64,000 nt of DNA from contig OX377205.1 in the NCBI GenBank assembly GCA_947396885.1, positions 62,654,969-62,718,968 on the forward strand, written 5' to 3'. The notes beneath the pieces are model-generated. The model was not told where the DNA came from, made no database searches, and saw nothing but the letters and a program-made list of their open reading frames with translations. Made by a program: the position numbers and the translations under genes. Below are positions 48,401-59,157 of the stretch, one piece after another (positions within the stretch are counted from its first letter, which is position 1; each line of letters starts with the position of its first letter). This stretch comes from Heligmosomoides polygyrus polygyrus (taxonomy: Eukaryota > Nematoda > Chromadorea > Rhabditida > Heligmosomidae).

Positions 48401-49440
48401 GAAAATATTGCACGACGACTATCCTTGATCTAGGATTCGTTCAGCTTGTACATGACGCGCCTTCAAATGTGTGCGGACGGATCCTCATGCAAGAAGTGTT
48501 GAACCACTGCCGTTCATGGGCTTCAGAATTAACTGATTCAATTTGAAATACGTTTTATCTGTACATCCTAGTCGATTGACTGGTAGTGGTTTGCGTTGAT
48601 TTAAAAACGAAGCATCAGGTCAGTGCGGGAGTGGACTCCCATACCGCCGCAGGTGATTATTACTTGTGCACAACTGGCTTCAGGAAGATCGCTAGAAGTC
48701 CATAGATAGGAAGGCGCTAACCAGGCACTGCCTAACCTAAAATGTGGTGGTAATTAGCCTAATATGGCATTTGTCTGCACAAAATTGCCAAATAAAGAGG
48801 GAGCACTTACGCGTGCTTCGCTGAGACATCGACCTCCACCGTTTGCGTGACTGCAGTGCGCAGGAGAGCCAATACGGCACCCAACTTATGTGCATTCTGT
48901 TCAGCCTCAGGTTTCTTGAAGTGGTTACCAAAGCGGATATGTTAAGTCTATGTACCCAGCCATCTAACTGAACGATCGTTGCTCGTCGCTCACGTCTGCC
49001 TTCTCTCAATGGTCATGCTCAACTAAACTGTCAGGCATTCATTTGTTTTCTAACCAACCTACGCCTGCAAGAGTCACTGGAATCTGGCAGAAACGAGCTT
49101 TTTCTCTGTCAACGGTCATTCTTCTTCACGTTATAGTTCCTTTTTCCTTCCCTAACACTTGACTGAGTTAAAACTCAACGCTTACATGTGCGGAAAACCC
49201 AGCACGTATACGCCAAAAATATGTACAACAATGTTATGGATTCTTCTGGAGCACGCAAAGTTAGGAGTGCTTCTACTTTTTAACGACATGAGCACCCTTT
49301 TATACGATGAGCGTGCAAAAACTGACCGAGTTTTCCTCGTAACCTAGTACTAGCACTTGCTAGCCATTAGCGCACATAAGATTAACGAGAAGCTACTCAC
49401 TGAATGCAGTGCATATATTGACGCTTGCGCATGTCCGTAA
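45494..49440. other. Upstream interval that may hold the missing ZO-1 5' exon(s)
   Basis: The ZO-1 start codon should lie upstream of 45493. I found one exon-like piece on the minus strand at about 48913-48811: acceptor ...cttcaag, open text KPEAEQNAHKLGAVLALL then RTAVTQTVEVDVSAKHA, and a strong donor GC|GTAAGTGC. Its phase does not join directly to the PDZ1 exon. A GC-rich block at 46080-46210 is open on both strands. Neither could be tied to a family. Confidence 0.3.
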
Positions 49441-50625
49441 CAGGGATATGTGTCAAATTTTCTCCTGTAAACTTTTAGCGACCATTTTTAGCGAAAAAAT
49501 TTTTGCGCTAAAATCGGTGAATTCGGTGAATTCGCTAAATAATATTTCCCTCACTGCGATCAATTTAGCAGTATTTTAATATGTAAAGAGCCAGATTTCT
49601 CTTTTTATTGACGTTTTCGACTCCATCTACATGGAAGCTATTTGACTATGTCTTCATATTCACAGCAAATAACAAAAATTGATTTATCATCAACAAAACT
49701 GTTGTCGCCTATATCACCTTTCGGTTACTGATTACTGAGTTCGTCCAGTGAACGCCGGCAGCGTTCCCCGTTTGCCTCTGACGTGTGCCAGAGCGCTCCA
49801 ATGGGTCCCCCTTGCTCGAGGGAACAAGAGCGCCATATCGTTCGATCAGGGCTTTCACGAAGAAGTCTGACCAATGCTTTGGTGGGTGTCTTGGTGTTCT
49901 CTTGACATCCCGTTAAATCCAGTCGGCGACGGCTCTTGTTCAACGGGTGTCTGCGAAGCGTATCACATCACCGGCCTACCTAATTTTCGACGACTTGGCC
50001 CAAGCGACAGCGTCTCTGATCTTCGAACGTAGACGAAGCTCAGAACTCCGGAGGCCTTCTCTCACTTGCGTGAGTCGTGTCACTCCGAGCATCGTCCTCT
50101 CGACTCCACGCTGCGCGCGACGCTGATCGCGTGTCCATCCTGCTTTCGTATGGCCAGGTTTCTGAGGCGGTAGGGCAGAAATGAGAGTGGGGTAGAATAG
50201 GTGGAAACGGAGCTGGGCGTTCTTCGGCTTCTTCAAGACTTCTTCGACTCTCTTGAAAGTTCCCCAAGCTGTTCTATTTCTTCTGCTCACCTCTTGCACT
50301 AGGTCGTTGGCCACGTGGAGGCGCACGCAAATAAATTGGTCAAGGAGCAAAAAGTGCCAAAATACGAGGACGACATCGATCCCTATTTCTATTGAATCGC
50401 GTTTGCTCGGTATCGCAATGGTACTGTGAGCGCTCAAATGAAAAAAAAAAATGCCCGAAATGCATTTACATGAGGAAGAAGCAAAATTTTAAAAATGGCG
50501 CGTAAAATGTCGTTAATACAATTTAACGGAAAATTTCGTCGTTAAATTTCATTAAAAAAATAACAACAAATGCAGGTAAATCCGGCAAATGGGTAAATCG
50601 TGTTAATCGTTAAACGCACACCCTG
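49441..50625. mobile_element. hAT-like element with 8-bp target duplication
   Basis: The left end is CAGGGATATGTG at 49441 and the right end is GCACACCCTG at 50616-50625, matching the short CAGGG..C-type ends of hAT elements. Flanks GTCCGTAA (49433-49440) and GTCCATAA (50626-50633) form an 8-bp target duplication with one mismatch, the hAT hallmark length. The internal 1.18 kb is AT-rich at both ends and has no transposase. Its centre is occupied by an RTE fragment (49720-50440), so this is a non-autonomous copy invaded later. Confidence 0.72.
49720..50440 (-). pseudogene. RTE-type retrotransposon 3' fragment (second RTE lineage), nested in the hAT-like element
   Basis: Minus-strand C-terminus of an RTE-like protein. 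It reads RRNRTAWGTFKRVEEVLKKP (about 50285-50226), then VERTMLGVTRLTQVREGLRS and LRSKIRDAVAWAKSSKIR (to 49976), with a last piece containing LDELSNQ near 49730. This is the 'RRRAAWGA-K...ERxMLGVTRxTQVR...SKIRDA' ending of a lineage distinct from the copies at 9.5 and 26.1 kb. It is 5'-truncated and interrupted between 49975 and 49943. It is the remaining fraction of a roughly 3-kb element. Confidence 0.78.
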
Positions 50626-51399
50626 GTCCATAAGGATTGACAGCATTAAGTAAGCTGAGAAAGAAGATGTAGAATCATCTTGGATTGGTCATCAACTGAA
50701 GTCAGGGCCTAAGCTAACGTGCTCCAATTTTAAACGAACAAAACAAACCCACCATGTCTAAAAAGGGAAGAAAAAAGACAAGTTCCACCAGCACCTAAAA
50801 TGCCAAAAGAAGCGGCGAGGAAAGGTCAACCTTAGGATCCTTTATGAAGTAGAACTGCTTATCAAGAGGACGATCAATACAGAAATCTCTGAGAAAAAAG
50901 CCCCTGGTTCAAAAACTGCTTTTAAAAACGCGCAACAAGATAGTGGACTGCCAGAGACTGCCTAGACTTGTAGATGACTGCCTAGACGCAATACATTTAA
51001 CTTGACTAGCAACATCAAACTGTCGTGCAGCTAAAATCGCATCAGGGAAAAACTTCGTCTTCGTTGCTCAAAGATATGACGCGCAACAGAAAAATACACG
51101 ACCTCTTTCCGGTCAACATTTATCAACGCCCGGTATTCGCCAACTAATAAAACGAAGCAATGGAGAATGAAACCAACGACCTTCACCTCGTCGATAGCTA
51201 GGTCCAACCTCCATTAACCACCCCACACCCAAAGCCCTAGGTGGGGTAAATCGTTTGACATGGTGGTACCTTTGAAGGCACTGCTTTGAGAAACCCTGCG
51301 GGAAACTGAGAAGACAATTTTTAGTGCTTCGCTTTGAAACGTTGTTGTTTCTACCAAAACCTTTTGGAGAATTGTGCTGTACTAAATTTGCAGCCAATT

Positions 51400-51980
51400 T
51401 TGACGGGGTATGTACATCATCCTCGTGACGGTCTCTTCGACCTTCCAGATACCATGCCGTCGGTGGAGAATCGTACAAAAATGAGCCTCGAGAGAATCAG
51501 AGCCGATCACCTGAAGAGCCTCCCGCCGGTGCATATCAACACTCTGGCGCGGCTCTTCACACGCTCCTGTCGGAGTGGAAGGTTCAATTCAGCAGAAGAC
51601 CAGCAGGACCGTCCTGATGTACAGCAAGGGTTACTTACACGATACTGGCAAACTATCTCCCGATCTATGATCGATCACATACGCACCGTAACGAAGTTCA
51701 TCGAAGCAGAGTACAGGAGAGGTAGAGAGTATAAGCCGTTGCTGTTCTTTACGTTCATCGACCTGAAGTACCTGTTCGACTTCGTCGAGAAAGGATGCTT
51801 CGTCAAAGTCTCTATCAGGGTTTCTATAGCCAAAACATCAAAGTACTTCAAGACTTGGGCAGCGGACTCCCGACCAGGATTCTCTCAACGTTCCCAACGA
51901 TGTCAAGCGAAAACAGACGGTCGCCAGGAACATGGTTTTCGATTCGCTGAAGAATTCATTGAAGAAGAAGAATAACCTGC
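51400..51980 (+). pseudogene. RTE-type reverse transcriptase fragment (second RTE lineage)
   Basis: A plus-strand open frame of 213 codons (51334-51975). From about 51480 it reads MSLERIRADHLKSLPPVHIN and TLARLFTRSC, then a scrambled stretch, then TISRSMIDHIRTVTKFIEAE, FTFIDLKYLFDFVEKG and a short end. These match the RT fingers and first catalytic Asp block (here FIDLKYLFD) of the lineage at 49720-50440. The YADD block and much of the palm are missing. Internal deletions have kept the frame open, so the ORF is a relic, not a functional gene. Confidence 0.75.
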
Positions 51981-54900
51981 GGAATTGCAACTGTAGTGCT
52001 TTGCAGCGATACTACGCGATTAATCATAGGCTCCACCTGCACCGCCACCGCCAAAACTATGAATCATAACGAGTACTTTGCCGAAACAGAAAAAACAAAC
52101 GGGCACCCGTGCGCTGGACGCTGCACGCTTCTCGGGTGAACGAGGCGCCTTCTGACTGATAACACGAGATGAACACTAAACGCTTTCGGGAAGTGTCCCA
52201 GACCGGCATATATCAATGAACTGAATCGAAACGCTTTCCACCCTTTTTGAAGGGGGAAAATGTTGCCGGCCGAACATTCACGAAAACTCCTCATTGCTAT
52301 TATAGTGCTTCTATGTTAGATTGTGATCCTCCAGGGAAACAGCTACACCCTCTATGTCCTCCCTCGTGGCAGCCCCGCGAAAGGAAATTGCTATTTAAGG
52401 AACAACTTCCGACTAGCAGCGAGGAACTCAGCTGGACATTTCATATCAATATAGTTTGAATCGAGCCCAACATTTAAAGTTGGGTTTGACCAAAGATGTG
52501 AAAATTCTAGATAATCTCTAGATTCTAGATAATTATATTCTTTCATGAAAGAGCGACAAATGAAGATACACAGAAAAAGACCGAATAAATTCTTCGACTT
52601 CTTTCCAGTCCTTTGAGTAGAAAATGAGAAATCATGACGCCCCAAGATGTTCACGGCAGAAGAATTGGCAACCTCCGTTTCGCAAACGGCACCATTCTGT
52701 CGTTAAAGATCATCGCCGAGATTGAGGCAATGAGAACTGAACAGCGAAGCGGTGTGCGGTGAAAACCGTCTTCGAGTAGGCATGAGCACAGCGACGATCA
52801 ATGTTACCCAGTGACGAGAGAAACGCGAAGATGACAGGAACCGTTCTTCAGCATGCGGATACCTACGCCACCTAGGTCCAATCTGAGAACGATCCACGAC
52901 TGAATTCATGAGACAGCCGCAGAAGAAGCTGACAATGGCCGGTATTCAATTAGCTTTACACAGCGTCCGATCTAATAAAAGGCTCCAACCTCACAGAGCA
53001 CGATCATCATCGTCTTTGCTTTGAGGGCTATGTGTCACGAGACCGAGAACTCCCTCAGAGGAAGACCATGCAGCTAGATACACATGACATGTCGAGTACT
53101 GAAAAGATGCTTCTCGATGGCCAACATATGTCAGGAGTACCAGCCCAGGTTACAAAGCACAGATCAGGGAATGATGTTGCGCCCTTGCATCGGCTGTGCT
53201 ACATGAAGCAAAGAAGGCTGCGCTAGACTATCTCAAAAAATGTCCATGGAATCTAAAAGCAAATCACTCTGGATTCAGGTCTCCCCAACAGAGCAGCACC
53301 TGCTGAAGGAACATCGAAAAGCCACTTGTACATGGATTACAAACCACTGAGCCCTTAACGACAGAATTTACGTTCTTAGTGACTCTCGAACAAAGTCATA
53401 GCTACTCTGGCTCAATGGCTTCAGGAACGTTTCCGGCAACCCTTGAGCAAAGGAGCGATGGCCACTGCCACGTGTTGTCCATGGAGCAGGAATTCCACAG
53501 GATCTCGCCGTTCAGAATTGTAACGTCTCGTGGCGGGCTGTCTTCAGTTTTTCTTTGCGTTTTCTGAAGCTTCACTCTTCCAGAGTTATGAGGCAACCGA
53601 CACCAACGCACGACCAGTTTAGAGCTTTGCCAAAGCAGAAAGAATAACCAGATTCTCGGTGCTGAGCAGGGCACTTGATTAAAAGCCACTAGTCACGGAA
53701 GCGCTTACGCATTGCACCTCAAAGGGCTCGTCATTAATCAGCAGCCACAAGACTTTTTACACCGCGCTTCGGCTTCCGGCACAATGTATGTGCTACGCAC
53801 AATTTCAAGAAGCAACAGACTCTTGGAATCAAATGCAAGGCCCAAAAAGATTGTCATGAAGTGTGTTGTAGCAACGGGCGACGAGATGGCCATTCGGCTC
53901 GGTCGAACGACGACGACGGAAAGAAACAATCTATCAAAATCTCGATTCGGCTCCTCCCCGACTCGAACGTGCCGCTGCCACAGCCCGCCAGCTCCACCAC
54001 CGCTATTTGGGCCTCTCTCTCGCACATTATTTATGACGGATGTAGCGCAACGGGTTTCTCCGATCGCTGCTCGTGCAGGCTACAACTCGCTCCCCATCAG
54101 GGTCTGCAGGGCACTCCTGGGAGTCGAAGCTCGACAGGGATTATGATAGCCTTCAGCTACGCTACGGAAGCATCAACGAAATCTCGTTAAATGTCAACTG
54201 GGTCAACTGGAATAGTTGTATGCATGTATGTATGTGTATGTGTGGTGTGTGTGGCGTGTGTGGATTGAGTAGTTGGGGACCATACTACGTACAGCGAAGA
54301 TCTACACAAAACTAGCCATCATGTGGGCGCTGGCAAATAATGTGGGTAGTAATGCGGCGCTCAGCTTAAAAATGAAAACCAAAAAACGCAGGACGTCGTT
54401 TAGCCTTAATCTTTGCAGAAATTAACAAATGGCTGAGGGTAGCACGAGGTCATAGTACAGACGTGCAAAGTTTCTTCTAGGTACATACGATGGACAAATG
54501 TTCCTACAAAGATAGAATGTACGGCGAATTCCTAGATAAGTGACGTGTCCATTACTTGATAAAGGGTTATCTGGTATTTTGTGGGAACGAAGTGGTGTCC
54601 CGTCTGAGCAGAATGCGAGAGCGGTCACGTTTCTAATACATGCCCAGGCTAACCAAATATGTTTAATCCATTCATCTCTCATTCATTTCATTCCTCTGAG
54701 GTCAGCGATAACCTCAGATGAACCAATTTCGGGTTTTATGCATTCCAGATAGGGTTGCGTTATGATGATGATGCAACCCTACCTGGAATGCATAAAACCC
54801 GCAATTACTAAGGTAGATTTAAGTGCGCTTCAATATTTCTCTGCGCGGCTCGCGAACAGATCCACGGAGTAAACTTCAACACGAGCAGAAATATTCCTTT

Positions 54901-55257
54901 TGAGGAAGGATCGTTGCTGTCTCGCTGCCTTTCCGAAAAGAACGGAAGCGTTTGGTATCCATTCGTCACTGCCGAGGCCAACAACTCACTCAATTACCTC
55001 TGCAAGTGCCCGAGCTAGAATGTATGGTGTACTCCGCTTTCGTCCTACAGCCACGTTCCTCTCCGTAAGGATACAAAGCTCCAGTTCTCCACTGTGACTC
55101 TCTGACCTGTAGTGCGCTCAAGAAAGGTCGCTATACCCACGTGCGTAAGATCAGATCGATCTTCGGATCGATTTGAGCAAAGACCAATCTTATGTTCAGT
55201 CCGTTCGGGACGAGTGAAACGATACCAGCCCTGTGAAGGAAAGAGTCAATATCGATC
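51981..55257. other. Unassigned interval
   Basis: No gene could be supported. A GC-rich plus-strand frame at about 53869-54040 (DDDGKKQSIKISIRLLPDSN, then VPLPQPASSTTAIWASL) follows a possible acceptor gttgtag and looks protein-like, but was not identified. A near-perfect 29-bp hairpin lies at 54730-54801. A (TG)-rich stretch is near 54225-54260. Confidence 0.35.
54730..54801. repeat. 29-bp inverted repeat hairpin
   Basis: Arms 54730-54758 and 54773-54801 (left begins cgggttttatgcattccaga) are complementary at 28 of 29 positions. The loop is a 14-base gttatgatgatgat. Confidence 0.8.
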
Positions 55258-55457
55258 TATATATATATTTATTACACGAAAAATATCGTGTGGACAACCA
55301 ACTATCGTAGAGACACAAATCAAGGGAACGACCATAAATTATCAATTAATAACGCAAACTAAACAGTAGAAGAAGCAACTACAAGCGAACCTAAAAAAGA
55401 AAGGAGAATAAGGATGAGCGACCGAGTTGATGGACGACATTTAAGGCTGCGACGGTA

Positions 55458-58214
55458 TCATAGCCTGAGATGTAATTTGAGGAATGTCTTAAAGGCATTG
55501 CAGCTCCGTGGTAAATCGTGCTTCTTGCGAAGCTTCTCAAATGAGGAAAGTGTCCTGTGAGTAAAAAAGAAACGCCTACAATTTAGTTTAGCAGTACCAG
55601 TATCATATTTGACTGGACCACCTCGGGTGTTTGTTGCTCTCACAGTCACAAGATCCTCAAGTTTGATGCCAATTTCCCGATGAACGATTTTGTGAAAAAG
55701 GAGGAGGTCGTTACGCTTTCTTCTAATAGACAGAGTGGGCAATCCAAAATTGAGATTTCTCTCAATACTCGAAGGAATTCGGTCATATAAGAACCCTAGC
55801 GCACGTATCATGAGCTTCCGGGTGAAGCTATTCTGAACTCTTTCTAGCAAAGCAATTGTCTTCCTTTTATGGGGATTAAAAACAGGAGTACCATATTCCA
55901 ATACAGGCCTGACATATATTTTGTACGCTTGAAGAAGCACATTGGCATCCTTAGTTGATAATGCTCTAAACATATTAAACATTACCTGAGTAGCTTTGTT
56001 GGCTATCATAGTGCAATGTTTATCGAAATTGAGATCGCTGCGAACAAGAAACCCTAGGTCCAGCAGTCCACTCACACATTTAAGCGAAGTTCCGTTAATA
56101 GAGTATTGATGCTTCTTATTTCTATTGCCTAAATGAAGTACTCGTGATTTTTCCTCAGACAAAGGGAGGTCCCAATCCAATGACCACTGGTAGACACTGG
56201 TAACCGCTTCCTGAAGAACGTCTATGTCATCGGCACTTGATACTGGCTTATAGATTTTGAGGTCGTCAGCAAACGCACAAAACGCAACATCACTCTCGTT
56301 AAGAAGTTTAAGCAAATCATACGTGTAAATATTGAACAAAATGGGGGAAAGCACACCCCCTTGGGGCACTCCGCTGATAGCAGATCTAGGAGCGGAAAAG
56401 GAGGCGTTTACACGAACAATGTACTTTCGGTTAGACAAGAATGATGTAACCCAGGAAACTATGCGCGGATGGATGCCAACAGCTCTCATTTTGTTTAACA
56501 ACTTATTATGTGAAACCCTGTCGAAGGCCTTGCTGAAGTCGAAATAGACAACGTCCACATTTCTACCGTCCTCCAAATTCCTAGTCCAATGATTAAGAGT
56601 TTGTATCATCGCCGTTACAGTAGATTTACCCTTTTGAAAGCCATGTTGATTTGACGATATGATAGAGTACTTTTGAAGATGTTCTACAATTACCTTCTTT
56701 AATATTTTCTCAAACAGCCTTGCGAAGATGGAAGTAATGCTAACTGGCCTAAAGCTCGTGGGTACATTATAAGGTGGCTTCTTAGGAATGGGAGTGACAA
56801 TGGAATGAACCCATCTGCTAGGTACCTCAGCCCTCATAAAGCTAAGATTAAATATATACTCTAAAGGACTACTTATTATATGTGCGATTCTTTTAATAAA
56901 GCTTAAGGGAATGTGATCAGGAGTGAGGCTCTCGGACGGTGGCCATTTCAGTAATAGGTTAAGTATTTCCTCCCTGTGAAACCAAACCGAATCATCCATT
57001 AGGGGGAACTCTCTTGATACCGGCCCGGCTTCCTCACTGGATGCGACTCTAAAATATTCCTCAAATGTTGATGCTAACAACTCAGCTTTATCTTTATCCC
57101 GGTGGAGAACTCTGCCGGAAGGAGAGCGAAGAGCAGGTATGTGTAATTTTCCTCGCAGCCGGAACTTCAAGAGCTTATAAAATGCCTTTTTACAACGTGA
57201 CCCAACAATCCTTTTTTCCACCGATGCATTGAATTTTTTGAGTTTCGCATCAAATTTGAGACTCAATTCTCTTGAAATGGCCCAGTCCTCCGGTTTATCT
57301 GTTTGTTTCGCTTTCCGCCAGGCATTCTCCTTCTTCTTATAGAGCCTCTCCAGATAAGGTGGAAGCTTAGACTCAACGAACCTCATGTTTTTAATGGGAA
57401 CAAATAACTCAATGCAGTGGTGAAGAATATTGATAAAGAGTTCGTATTTCTCATCCACCGTACTTACACTATTAAGCGAACCAAACCAGTCCACCCCCTC
57501 TAAATACCTAATAATGCTGGCGTAGTCCGCAAGAGCAAAGTCTCTTTTGGTCATGGTTAAATTGGAGGCCAAATGGATCTTGATTTGAAAGCGAAGCGCA
57601 GCGTGGTCGCTAGATCCAAGAGGTGGATCAACATGTACCCCGGAAACCAGGCTCCTCTCGCTAGTTAAGACTAAATCAAGAATGCTGTTACCCAGTGTTT
57701 CGACAAGTACGCACTGGATAAGTGCATGCGTTTCGCACATATTCAGAAATTCTTGAGCGCTAGAACTATTGAATTTCAACGTCGGGTTTTGACTCCAAGA
57801 GATCTCGGGGAAATTAAAATCACCCGTCAAAATGCAGTGATGATTGCATGCTAACAGATCGCTTATGGCCTTTATCAATTGTCTCACCATAGGAAGTGAG
57901 CAACTCGGCGTTTTGTAGACAATGACGAATCGCATTGTTTCCAGTTTGCAATGAAGGTCGCAACATAAGAGTTCATAAGCATCAGTGACCGACTCCTCAA
58001 AAACAAGTGCCGGAGATAGGGATTTCAACGCCACTAACGCAACGCCTCCACCCCTTTTCACAGTACGATCGCACCTTAGCGTTACATATTGAGAGCAGCA
58101 GCCACCCAAAAGAGGAGCCAAAGAAATGTTTTGATTGAGCCACGTTTCCGTAAGTATAACAATGTCAACTTTCCGTTTGAGGAGCACCACAAGGGCGTCT
58201 TTGTTTTTAACCAC
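55458..58214 (-). CDS. CR1 ORF2: endonuclease - reverse transcriptase
   Basis: A 918-codon frame from its first ATG. The endonuclease shows VDIVILTETWLNQ (about residues 17-29), CILTGDFNFPEISWS and PPLGSSDHAALRF. The RT shows VTPIPKKPPYNVPTSFRPVS, VDVVYFDFSKAFDRVSHNKL, AISGVPQGGVLSPILFNIYT and the catalytic CAFADDLKIYKP. The C-terminus carries ARPV-type thumb text (YVRPVLEYGTPVFNPHKRKT) and NTRGGPVKY. The endonuclease fold should begin before this ATG: the frame stays open upstream through PSISCVLANIRSV and into the end of ORF1. No ATG is available there, so initiation is probably by reinitiation or another non-standard route. The protein nicks target DNA and copies its own RNA. Confidence 0.92.
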   Translation of the reverse strand: MVKNKDALVVLLKRKVDIVILTETWLNQNISLAPLLGGCCSQYVTLRCDRTVKRGGGVALVALKSLSPALVFEESVTDAYELLCCDLHCKLETMRFVIVYKTPSCSLPMVRQLIKAISDLLACNHHCILTGDFNFPEISWSQNPTLKFNSSSAQEFLNMCETHALIQCVLVETLGNSILDLVLTSERSLVSGVHVDPPLGSSDHAALRFQIKIHLASNLTMTKRDFALADYASIIRYLEGVDWFGSLNSVSTVDEKYELFINILHHCIELFVPIKNMRFVESKLPPYLERLYKKKENAWRKAKQTDKPEDWAISRELSLKFDAKLKKFNASVEKRIVGSRCKKAFYKLLKFRLRGKLHIPALRSPSGRVLHRDKDKAELLASTFEEYFRVASSEEAGPVSREFPLMDDSVWFHREEILNLLLKWPPSESLTPDHIPLSFIKRIAHIISSPLEYIFNLSFMRAEVPSRWVHSIVTPIPKKPPYNVPTSFRPVSITSIFARLFEKILKKVIVEHLQKYSIISSNQHGFQKGKSTVTAMIQTLNHWTRNLEDGRNVDVVYFDFSKAFDRVSHNKLLNKMRAVGIHPRIVSWVTSFLSNRKYIVRVNASFSAPRSAISGVPQGGVLSPILFNIYTYDLLKLLNESDVAFCAFADDLKIYKPVSSADDIDVLQEAVTSVYQWSLDWDLPLSEEKSRVLHLGNRNKKHQYSINGTSLKCVSGLLDLGFLVRSDLNFDKHCTMIANKATQVMFNMFRALSTKDANVLLQAYKIYVRPVLEYGTPVFNPHKRKTIALLERVQNSFTRKLMIRALGFLYDRIPSSIERNLNFGLPTLSIRRKRNDLLLFHKIVHREIGIKLEDLVTVRATNTRGGPVKYDTGTAKLNCRRFFFTHRTLSSFEKLRKKHDLPRSCNAFKTFLKLHLRL

Positions 58215-58270
58215 TGAGCGAATATTAGCTAGAACACATGAAATACTTGGTTCTGGTATCCGTCGAAGCC

Positions 58271-59125
58271 TTACGCGTTTTCCGCAATATGAGTGAATTC
58301 ATTTGAATGCGATAAGGAAACACGAGAGTTCATTAAAGTACCACTATTATTCATGGGATCAGAGGAAATTTGCTGGTTGCGAACCAGTTCGGAAGGAGAG
58401 GAATGATTCTGAGTACGAGACAACCTTTCAACTTTGAGGCGATCACGTTCCAACTTTGTGAGCGAGGGCCTGATAAAAACCCCCTTCTCAGAAAAGAATC
58501 TAAGATGGGGAGCCCTCTTCAACGTAAGCATAGCAAAGTATGACGCAGGAAATACAACCTTTAAAAGACGGGCTTTCCCAGGTACTGGGCGCCCCATGCG
58601 ATAAATAGCAACCGGGCGACATTCAATAGAGAGAAAGTCGAGAATGAGCCTAATACAATTGGTGTCGTGTACTACTCTAGCGGAGGAGACAGGTGCAGAA
58701 CATTCCTTAACGCCTATAACAACAATAGAGCGACGACGTTCAATATCTTCGGCAGAATCACCAGACGACATAGGACTGTCTTGAGAACTAACTTGAGAAT
58801 GATTCTGTTGAGACAAAGCCTGTTTGAGAACGCCAATCTGAGACCTAAGGCTATGGACCTCACTTTCGAGCTGAGTGTTCCTTGTGCGTACCATATTGTT
58901 CTCCTCTACCAGTTCCTTGTTCCTTGCCACAACTGCGGTAAGTTGGTCCTTCAACTCCAACATGCAGCCCATAGCCGCCTTTAGGTGCGGCGGGAGGGAT
59001 TGATCGGCTATGATCAGGTCGATTGCGCGAGTCAGATCGTCATCGTTGGCGGGAGACGAAAAATCCATCCGATGTTTCTTCCCCCTTCGTCCCTGAATAG
59101 GTTTCGGAACGACGGGCGTGTCCAT
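58271..59125 (-). CDS. CR1 ORF1: coiled-coil RNA-binding protein
   Basis: 284 residues. The N-terminus is basic (QGRRGKKHRMDF). A predicted coiled coil follows, roughly residues 60-105 (NKELVEENNMVRTRNTQLES, then EVHSLRSQIGVLKQALSQQN). From about residue 130 comes a domain with RRRSIVVIGVKE, VHDTNCIRLILDFLSIECRP, IYRMGRPVPGKARLLKVVF and FIRPSLTKLERDRLKVER, the RRM-like arrangement of LINE ORF1 proteins. It would trimerise and coat the element RNA. It ends TAA at 58271-58273, and ORF2's open frame overlaps its 3' end in another frame. Confidence 0.85.
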   Translation of the reverse strand: MDTPVVPKPIQGRRGKKHRMDFSSPANDDDLTRAIDLIIADQSLPPHLKAAMGCMLELKDQLTAVVARNKELVEENNMVRTRNTQLESEVHSLRSQIGVLKQALSQQNHSQVSSQDSPMSSGDSAEDIERRRSIVVIGVKECSAPVSSARVVHDTNCIRLILDFLSIECRPVAIYRMGRPVPGKARLLKVVFPASYFAMLTLKRAPHLRFFSEKGVFIRPSLTKLERDRLKVERLSRTQNHSSPSELVRNQQISSDPMNNSGTLMNSRVSLSHSNEFTHIAENA

Positions 59126-59157
59126 GAGCAGAACTTAGCAATGAAGTACCAATAGAC

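Larger units (their letters stand above)
55260..59150 (-). mobile_element. Near-full-length CR1-clade retrotransposon, both ORFs intact
   Basis: A 3.9-kb minus-strand LINE with ORF1 (59125-58271) immediately followed by ORF2 (to 55458) and a short 3' region ending near 55260 in an AATAAATATATATATA-like tail. No stop or frameshift interrupts either ORF. The 5' untranslated part is short (tens of bases before the ORF1 ATG), though the exact 5' end could not be fixed and no target duplication was found, as is usual in CR1. It is the best candidate for a recently active element in the window. Confidence 0.88.

Noticed and set aside
51334..51975. 213-codon plus-strand ORF as a host gene
   Set aside because: It contains scrambled RTE reverse-transcriptase blocks and no complete catalytic core.
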